From: Planctomycetaceae bacterium
GTDB taxonomy: Bacteria > Planctomycetota > Planctomycetia > Planctomycetales > Planctomycetaceae
DNA: 38,897 bases
NCBI GenBank assembly: GCA_023260695.1
Contig: JALQUR010000211.1
Span: forward strand, 1-38,897
Reading direction: 5' to 3'
Shown here piece by piece: positions 33,511 through 38,897 of the stretch (position 1 is its first letter; the number at the start of each line of letters is the position of its first letter). The notes under the pieces were generated by a model that saw only the letters and a program-made list of their open reading frames with translations, was not told the DNA's origin and did not search any database. The position numbers were made by a program, and so were the translations under genes.

Positions 33511-34968
33511 TCAGCTGAGCCCCGGTATCGGATCGGCTCGGTACACATGGTGCGGACGACCAACTTCGTCTTTCCAGACGGCGTCTGCCGGGATCTGCAG
33601 TGACTGGTAGATCGTTGCGGCAAGATTCTCCGGACTCTGAGGATCCGTCTCCGGATAAGCACCGATGTCATCAGAACTGCCGATGACCCGGCCCCCCTGA
33701 ACTCCACCGCCAGCCAGCAGGACGCTCTGCAGAGCCCCCCAGTGATCCCGCCCCGGAGCCTTGTAGTGACTGGGCAACAGGGAGATCTTTGGAGTCCTTC
33801 CGAATTCGCCGGCCACCACCACCAGAGTATGTTCCAGTTGTCCGGTTTCTGCGAGATCGTCCAGCAGTGCACTCAATCCGCGATCCGTCGGTGGAAACAG
33901 CTTTTCACGCAGATGAGGAAAGGCATTCCCGTGCGTGTCCCATGTTTCATCATTACCGAGGTTGACCTGCACCAGATTGACACCTGCTTCCACAAGCCGG
34001 CGAGCCATCAGCAGAGACCAGCCGAAGGAATTCCTTCCGTATCGGTCCTGCACCGCATCATCCGCCCGCGTGACATCCAGTGCTTCACGCACTCGACTTC
34101 CCGTCAGCAGCGATATTGCACCTTCGCGATAGCGGTCAAAGCCATTTACCGCGGCTGCATTCTCCAGAGTCCGACTTTGCTGTTCGAGTTCCTGCAGCAG
34201 CTGCAGGCGGCGATTGAGCTGCGGGTGCGTGACTCCGTGCGATAACTGCAGGCTTGGAGCAGCAAACGATCGCGGATCCGGTTTCCCGCGGTCCTGATGA
34301 TCAAAACCAAACTCCGGAAACGCTCCGTAGGAAGTGGAATGAAATGTAGAGGCGTCAATGAACCAGGGATCGCGGCGAGCCCCCATGATTCCAGCATACT
34401 GCCCTGGAATGACACGCCCGGAATAGTGCACCAGCTGCTCCGGAAGTACTGCCGCCGCCGGCAGATTGTTGCGTGCTTCGGTGAGTTCTCGAGCAATTGC
34501 TGCGATTGAAGGCCAGTCCTGAGGACGCGGAGCCGAGGGATTGAATCCAGGCGGCAGATCCGAACGCCCCGTGAGCATGATGTGGTGACCCGCTGAATGC
34601 TCATTGGAGGAATGACTGAGCGAACGGCAGAGTGACCAGAGGTTGCTGCGCCGAGACAGTTCCGGCAGATGCTCGCAGATCTGGATCCCCGGAGTTGCTG
34701 TCGGAATCGGGTTGAACTCGCCACGTATCTCAGCCGGAGCTTCAGGCTTCATGTCGAAGCTGTCGTGCTGCCCCAGTCCTCCGGACAGAAATACATAAAT
34801 ACAGGAACGAATCGGAGCTGCTGCGGCGGCGCCTGCGGCAAGCTGCGGCAGCAGATGCTGGCTCAGACCAGGCAGACCGATAACCCCTGCCTGCACCGCA
34901 GTGCGTCGCGAAATCCGCGGATGCGGTGGACAGTACCCACTGCTGGGACATGGTTTCTGATTCGGCAT
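33511..34968 (-). CDS. DUF1501 protein with Tat-like leader
   Basis: This is 485 residues from ATG 34968 (MPNQKPCPSS), with GGAG at 6-nt spacing; the track's TTG six bases upstream abuts that site. A twin-arginine-like ISRRTAVQAGVIGLPG is followed by the DUF1501 fold. That family belongs to the alkaline-phosphatase/sulfatase-like superfamily: YVFLSGGLGQHDSFDMKP, WDTHGNAF, VVVAGEFGRTPK and GRDHWG carry the probable metal ligands. Planctomycetes usually carry many copies, often beside PSD1 genes; here it faces a ThuA gene across a divergent region. Activity of the family is not established. Confidence 0.9.
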   Translation of the reverse strand: MPNQKPCPSSGYCPPHPRISRRTAVQAGVIGLPGLSQHLLPQLAAGAAAAAPIRSCIYVFLSGGLGQHDSFDMKPEAPAEIRGEFNPIPTATPGIQICEHLPELSRRSNLWSLCRSLSHSSNEHSAGHHIMLTGRSDLPPGFNPSAPRPQDWPSIAAIARELTEARNNLPAAAVLPEQLVHYSGRVIPGQYAGIMGARRDPWFIDASTFHSTSYGAFPEFGFDHQDRGKPDPRSFAAPSLQLSHGVTHPQLNRRLQLLQELEQQSRTLENAAAVNGFDRYREGAISLLTGSRVREALDVTRADDAVQDRYGRNSFGWSLLMARRLVEAGVNLVQVNLGNDETWDTHGNAFPHLREKLFPPTDRGLSALLDDLAETGQLEHTLVVVAGEFGRTPKISLLPSHYKAPGRDHWGALQSVLLAGGGVQGGRVIGSSDDIGAYPETDPQSPENLAATIYQSLQIPADAVWKDEVGRPHHVYRADPIPGLS

Positions 34969-35343
34969 GAACAACTCCGATCAATCAGAGACACCCGCGA
35001 TACAGTTCCCGGAACTTTCCAGATGCCATTTAAACGACTGCAATCGGCAGCAATGCAGCCCGAAAACGACCGCCAGTCATTCGGATGACCAGTTCTAATT
35101 CTACTCCGCACCTCGACTGACTCACAAGCCAAAACACCTCGTGCACTCGATGCAACCCCTCGTTTCAGTCAGCAGTCAACGATTGCGACAGCAGATGTCT
35201 GCAGCGTGAGCACACACAGATTTCCAGCAACCCGTACCGGGGCGAGCAGCTGTACTCTGGAAATTTTCCTGCTGAAGGACCACAATTTCGCTTCAACAAG
35301 TCATCCTGAGTCCAGCCTGCCAGATCACTCCCGGAGAAACTCA
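34969..35343. other. 375-bp divergent region between DUF1501 and ThuA genes
   Basis: It contains hairpin GTCATTCGGATGAC (35076-35089), one copy of the motif GCAATGCAGCCCG near 35050 and a symmetric GGAAATTTTCC close to the ThuA gene. Promoters for both directions must lie here, but no confident hexamer pair was found. Confidence 0.5.
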
Positions 35344-36195
35344 ATGTTCACTGTTCGTTTTCGTCTGCTGCTGACAATCCTCTGCAGTCTGTCCGTCATC
35401 ACAGATATTTCCGCTGCAGAAAAGGCCAGATCGCGCGTCCTGATGGTCACTCAGAGTGCAGGATTCGTCCATGGCAGCGTGCGTCGCCCGGCCGATAAAC
35501 TTGCTCCGTCTGAAATCGCCATGATCCAGCTGGGCCAGAAAACCGGACTTTTTCAGGTCGACTGTACACAGGATGTGGCCGCTGACTTTACGAAAGAGAA
35601 TCTGCAGAATTATGACATCGTCATGTTCTACACCACAGGTGCCCTTCCGATTGCAGAAGCAGATCGACAGTACTTCTTCGGAGAATGGCTGAAGGCCAAA
35701 GGCCATGGCTTCCTTGGGTTCCACTCCGCCGCTGACACCTACGGCGATTATGAACCCTACTGGGATATGGTCGGCGGAACGTTCAATGGCCACCCGTGGA
35801 ACGCCGGCAACACCGTCACCATCTCTGTTCACGAACCATCCAGTCCACTGATGAAGCCCTTTGGTGAAGAGTTTCAGATTCGTGATGAGATCTACCAGTA
35901 CAAGAACTGGCAGCCGCAGAAAGTTCGCGTGCTGATGAGTCTGAACATGGCGAAGTGCGAACCTTCACATCCGTACCATGTTCCCGTCTGCTGGATCAAG
36001 AATTACGGTGAAGGGCGTGTCTACTTCAATAACCTCGGACATAACGAAACCTCATGGGCTGACGAGCGTTATCTCGAGTCGATCACTCAGGCCATCCACT
36101 GGATCCGCGGTGAAGTGGAACTCGACGCCACACCAAACCCGGAACTCTCCGAAGCTCAGGAAAAGAAAGCCGCAACTGACGCAGCAGGAAAGTAA
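35344..36195 (+). CDS. Exported ThuA-domain protein
   Basis: This is 283 residues from ATG 35344 (GGAG at 8-nt spacing) with a signal peptide ending near ITDISAAEK. The ThuA fold shows RVLMVTQSAGFVHGS, IVMFYTTGALP, GHGFLGFHSAADTY, HPWNAG and EGRVYFNNLGHNETSW. It is a different subfamily from the ThuA at 23287: this one has the FHSAADT/FNxLGH pattern common in planctomycete ThuA proteins next to DUF1501 genes. The last 25 residues are charged and low complexity. A stem-loop lies just downstream and another DUF1501 gene follows 319 bp later. Role inferred as extracytoplasmic carbohydrate-related; unproven. Confidence 0.9.
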   Translation: MFTVRFRLLLTILCSLSVITDISAAEKARSRVLMVTQSAGFVHGSVRRPADKLAPSEIAMIQLGQKTGLFQVDCTQDVAADFTKENLQNYDIVMFYTTGALPIAEADRQYFFGEWLKAKGHGFLGFHSAADTYGDYEPYWDMVGGTFNGHPWNAGNTVTISVHEPSSPLMKPFGEEFQIRDEIYQYKNWQPQKVRVLMSLNMAKCEPSHPYHVPVCWIKNYGEGRVYFNNLGHNETSWADERYLESITQAIHWIRGEVELDATPNPELSEAQEKKAATDAAGK

Positions 36196-36212
36196 GTTGT
36201 GGAACTGCCGAC

Positions 36213-36246
36213 CAGGGAATCAGCCTGTTACTCGGGCTGATTCCTG
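36213..36246 (+). terminator. Stem-loop after the ThuA gene (terminator-like, no T-run)
   Basis: GGAATCAGCC and GGCTGATTCC form a 10-bp perfect stem with a 9-nt loop, about 20 nt after the stop codon. There is no T-tract, so termination or mRNA end-stabilisation are both possible. Confidence 0.55.
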
Positions 36247-36436
36247 CTGCAGTACGGAGGCGGCACCGACCCGACGCCCCGCAGGCCCTGCCGCCGCCTG
36301 CAAAACATAACCTGCCGGATTCCTCTTCATTCCGCCTGCTGGTCTGCGGTATTCTTGATCGGTATTGCTTCATTGCAGATCAGCACAAAGTCAACCACCC
36401 GCCTGAAATTCCACTGCCGCCCCGCCGGCAGCCACA

Positions 36437-36469
36437 AAACGCAATGCAGCCCGTAAACGCAATGCAGCC
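36437..36469. repeat. 15-nt direct repeat upstream of the DUF1501 gene
   Basis: AAACGCAATGCAGCC occurs at 36437-36451 and 36455-36469. Its core GCAATGCAGCC also occurs in the intergenic region near 35050, making three copies in 1.4 kb, all non-coding. The surrounding 319-bp gap (36196-36514) otherwise holds only the stem-loop. Confidence 0.85.
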
Positions 36470-36514
36470 ACAATTAACTGCCGCGATACACCGCCATACA
36501 GGACACGGACCAGC

Positions 36515-37921
36515 ATGCTTACATTTGCAGATCACGATCCACGACTCGGACGGCGGAATTTCCTGACTGCAGGTTCGCTCGGTCTGGGTGGACTCAGCCT
36601 GACCGGTCTGCTGAATGCAGCGGCAGGCGGCGAAACATCACCAGCAGCACAATCCGTCCTCAAGGATCGCTCGGTCATCTTTCTGTTTCTGCATGGGGGC
36701 CCCAGCCAGACAGAAACGTTCGACCCCAAGATGACGGCTCCCGTCGGCATCCAGAGTGCCACCGGGGAACTGCAGACGCGAATTCCTGGTGTGACCTTCG
36801 GAGGCACCTTTCCAAAGCTCGCGGCACTTGCCGATCAGGTCAGCATTGTGCGGTCCTTTCAGACGGGTGATGGCAACCACGATATCAAACCCATCGTGGG
36901 AAAAAACACGCTGAATGCCAATCTGGGATCGATCTATTCGCGAGTAGCCGGGACCAGCAGAACCGGCTCGGGAATTCCCACAAATATCGCTCTGTTTCCT
37001 CAGGCAGTGGTGCCGGATGCCCAGCCCGCGGTGAAGAATTTTGGCGACTTCACGTCTGCCGGCACACTCGGTGACGCATATCGCCCGTTCGTCCCGGGCT
37101 CGGACGGCGAAGCACAGCAGAACATGACACTGTCCTTCGAACGCAGCCGTCTCGATGATCGTCGGCATCTGCTGGACCGTCTGGACGGACTCCGCCGGAC
37201 CTTTGACAAATCTGCGGCGACCGCCGGAATTGATTCGATTCGCCAGCAGGCGTTTGAGACGATCACTGGTGGAGTGGCACAGGCATTTGATCTCAGTCGG
37301 GAATCTCCGGACGTCGTCCGCCGCTACGATACCTCCGGCCTGCTGACGGCTGATGACATCAGTCGCAAATGGAACAATCACCGCAACTATGTGGACAACG
37401 TTCAGAGCCTGGGGCGTCTGCTCCTGCTTGCTCGGCGCCTCTGTGAAGCAGGTTGCGGATTTGTGACTGTCACCACCAACTTTGTCTGGGACATGCACTC
37501 CGACGTCAATAATGCTGGCGTCGAAGAGGGAATGCGATATATGGGCCACCCACTGGACCACGCACTTTCCGCATTCATCGAAGACGTGCAGGCGCGAGGG
37601 CAGCAGGACAAAATAATGCTTGTTGCCTGCGGCGAAATGGGCCGTACACCCAGAATCAATGCCAAAGGCGGCCGCGATCACTGGGGGCGCATCGCTCCAC
37701 TGCTGGTGACTGGTGGTGGTGTCCCCGGGGGACAGGTGATCGGGCATTCCAGCCGCGATGCCGGAGAACCAGCTTCTGCCCCATTGGGCATACCACATCT
37801 CATTTCCACCGTCATTCACTCCGTGTTTGATGTCGGTTTACTGCGACTTGTGCCCGGTGTACCGCGGGAATTCACGCAGCAGCTTGCCGCAGCACCACCC
37901 ATTCCGGAGCTTCTGCCCTGA
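36515..37921 (+). CDS. DUF1501 protein with Tat signal
   Basis: The 468-residue protein starts MLTFADHDPRLGRRNFLTAG; the RRNFLTAG twin-arginine motif plus the following hydrophobic stretch is a convincing Tat signal, indicating export of a folded, probably metal-bearing protein. The DUF1501 core (sulfatase/phosphatase-like superfamily) shows IFLFLHGGPSQTETFDPK, VWDMHSDVNN, VACGEMGRTPR and GRDHWGR, where the His/Asp/Glu residues would bind metal. It is longer-conserved and more typical than the copy at 33511. It is co-directional with the ThuA gene upstream. Function is not established. Confidence 0.93.
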   Translation: MLTFADHDPRLGRRNFLTAGSLGLGGLSLTGLLNAAAGGETSPAAQSVLKDRSVIFLFLHGGPSQTETFDPKMTAPVGIQSATGELQTRIPGVTFGGTFPKLAALADQVSIVRSFQTGDGNHDIKPIVGKNTLNANLGSIYSRVAGTSRTGSGIPTNIALFPQAVVPDAQPAVKNFGDFTSAGTLGDAYRPFVPGSDGEAQQNMTLSFERSRLDDRRHLLDRLDGLRRTFDKSAATAGIDSIRQQAFETITGGVAQAFDLSRESPDVVRRYDTSGLLTADDISRKWNNHRNYVDNVQSLGRLLLLARRLCEAGCGFVTVTTNFVWDMHSDVNNAGVEEGMRYMGHPLDHALSAFIEDVQARGQQDKIMLVACGEMGRTPRINAKGGRDHWGRIAPLLVTGGGVPGGQVIGHSSRDAGEPASAPLGIPHLISTVIHSVFDVGLLRLVPGVPREFTQQLAAAPPIPELLP

Positions 37922-38110
37922 GCTCCTGCAGTCCGCGGCCACAACATTCATGACTCCAGGCTGCGGGATTCCCGGCCGTATTGTTAAGACTCCCCCTGCG
38001 GTAACTGACAAGCGTGTGACGCTGCCATAAACTATCCGATTCGTGCTGCCTTCCGGCAGCCCCTGAACAGGTGCCGATGCACTGTCCACCGCAGAATCAG
38101 GTGTCTGCTG

Positions 38111-38897
38111 TTGTCATTGACCAGCTCGCAACTCTTTCGCAGAACAGTTGGAGTCTTTCTGCTGCTCTCTCTGCCGGCGTTGATCGCGCTGACAGCGACA
38201 ATGCAGGTACGTCTGGAAACACAGAGTCGGCTGGCACACGAGCAGATGGTGCAACGGCAACTGGCAGAATATGCGCTGCGGCTGCAGCAGCCCGATCCAG
38301 CAATGCAGACTCTCGAACTGCTCAATCGCACTCTGCTTGAGGGGCAAACGCTGCGGCTCTTCGAACGAAAGGACAACGGAATTCTGGATGAGCAGCAGCT
38401 GCCCGTTGAAGATATCACAATCGTCTCAGTCGTCCGCACAGCAGTTCAGCAGCAACGATCCCAGCGCTACATCGTGCTGGATGACACTGATCGAGCAGTG
38501 CTGGCAGCCTGCCGTCGAATTAACCGTGGCGGGACTACGGCCTACCTGCTGCTGACTTCTGATCCTGCCACTTCAATCACCGCTCAGACGCGTATGTCTG
38601 CGGTTCTGAAACAGGCTGTGATCGCGACATGGCTGATCAGCATCGCCTGTCTGCTCATCGCAGTCCATGGATTCATCAGGCCGCTGCGACTGATGGCATC
38701 CCGGATGCACAGCGAAGTCGACCGCACCAGCCGCGAAAACATGCTGCTGGCAGTTTCCGATCGCCCGGACGAACTGGGGGAGGTAGCTGCAGCGCTCTAC
38801 CGACTGGAAAATGAACTGCGTGCCCGCATTCGTTCTCTCGAAGAAACCCGACTGCGTTCTGACGGAGCCGTTGGCCTGCTCACAACTGTTCTGGAGT
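38111..38897 (+). CDS. Membrane sensor kinase N-terminus (HAMP), cut by window edge
   Basis: The open frame runs off the right edge and is missing from the ORF track. The likely start is TTG 38111, with AGGTG about 7 nt upstream; no in-frame ATG precedes the first membrane helix. The 262 visible residues show a membrane segment (VGVFLLLSLPALIALTATM), an extracytoplasmic domain of about 140 residues, and a second membrane segment (AVIATWLISIACLLIAVHGF). A HAMP domain follows (RPLRLMASRM to DELGEVAAALYRLENEL), then a coiled linker ending LLTTVLE, where PhoR-like kinases usually begin a PAS domain. The kinase core lies outside the window, so a chemoreceptor or cyclase is not excluded. Confidence 0.8.
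   Translation, partial: MSLTSSQLFRRTVGVFLLLSLPALIALTATMQVRLETQSRLAHEQMVQRQLAEYALRLQQPDPAMQTLELLNRTLLEGQTLRLFERKDNGILDEQQLPVEDITIVSVVRTAVQQQRSQRYIVLDDTDRAVLAACRRINRGGTTAYLLLTSDPATSITAQTRMSAVLKQAVIATWLISIACLLIAVHGFIRPLRLMASRMHSEVDRTSRENMLLAVSDRPDELGEVAAALYRLENELRARIRSLEETRLRSDGAVGLLTTVLE

Noticed and set aside
36638-37819. 393-codon minus-strand ORF opposite the DUF1501 gene
   Set aside because: Antisense to a gene with a Tat signal and intact DUF1501 motifs; no independent support.
1-38897. tRNA or rRNA genes, IS elements, prophage, integron
   Set aside because: I saw no T-loop-like GGTTCGAATCC in a cloverleaf context, no transposase or integrase motifs and no long terminal inverted repeats.

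Overview
The window looks like chromosomal DNA from a member of the Planctomycetota (class Planctomycetia), with moderately high GC. The evidence is gene content. There is a PSCyt1-PSCyt2-PSD1 (DUF1549/DUF1553) cytochrome protein, a PVC-type haem-binding dehydrogenase-like protein, two DUF1501 proteins with Tat-like leaders, two ThuA-domain proteins, PQQ-like beta-propellers, a sulfotransferase and a MoxR/VWA pair. No phage, IS element, CRISPR array, tRNA or rRNA was seen. I count 25 protein genes, two of them cut by the window edges. Many ORF-track starts are too far upstream, so I moved starts to the codon with a Shine-Dalgarno match or a sensible signal peptide.

Layout. 1-4766 (minus): NHL-repeat lipoprotein -> large VWA/GATase-like membrane protein -> MoxR AAA+ ATPase. 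4925-8262 (minus): rpmI -> rplT -> pheS -> lone ABC ATPase. The rpmI-rplT spacer is unusually long (441 bp), and a strong intrinsic terminator/attenuator sits just before pheS. infC and pheT, the usual neighbours, are absent. 8661-10127 (minus): thioester-reductase-like SDR with its own terminator. 10861-11787 (plus): DapA/NAL-superfamily aldolase. 11827-13779 (minus): ImuB-like Y-family protein without ImuA or DnaE2 beside it. 13870-22585 (minus): a three-gene block of exported redox-type proteins (alpha/beta-hydrolase::PVC dehydrogenase::HEAT::cytochrome fusion, PQQ-like propeller, PSCyt/PSD1 protein). 23287-26221 (plus): ThuA, type 1 Idi, PQQ-like propeller. 26448-27695 (minus): sulfotransferase. 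28073-30204 (minus): OmpR-type regulator plus histidine kinase with ATGA overlap. 30842-31681 (plus): exported Cys/Pro/Asp-rich protein behind a good sigma70-like promoter and a long leader. 31810-33204 (minus): asnS. 33511-34968 (minus) DUF1501 faces 35344-36195 (plus) ThuA, followed by 36515-37921 (plus) DUF1501. 38111-end (plus): the N-terminus of a HAMP sensor kinase.

How the parts fit. Housekeeping translation genes (rpmI, rplT, pheS, asnS) are interleaved with a large share of exported proteins typical of planctomycete sugar/sulfated-polymer and c-type cytochrome biology. The exported block at 13.9-22.6 kb is the best candidate for an undescribed periplasmic system: a hydrolase physically fused to a dehydrogenase/cytochrome chain, beside a quinoprotein-like propeller and a second multi-haem-motif protein. 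Its substrate cannot be read from sequence. The intergenic DNA is rich in short tandem duplications (10-23 nt units) and perfect palindromes, listed individually.
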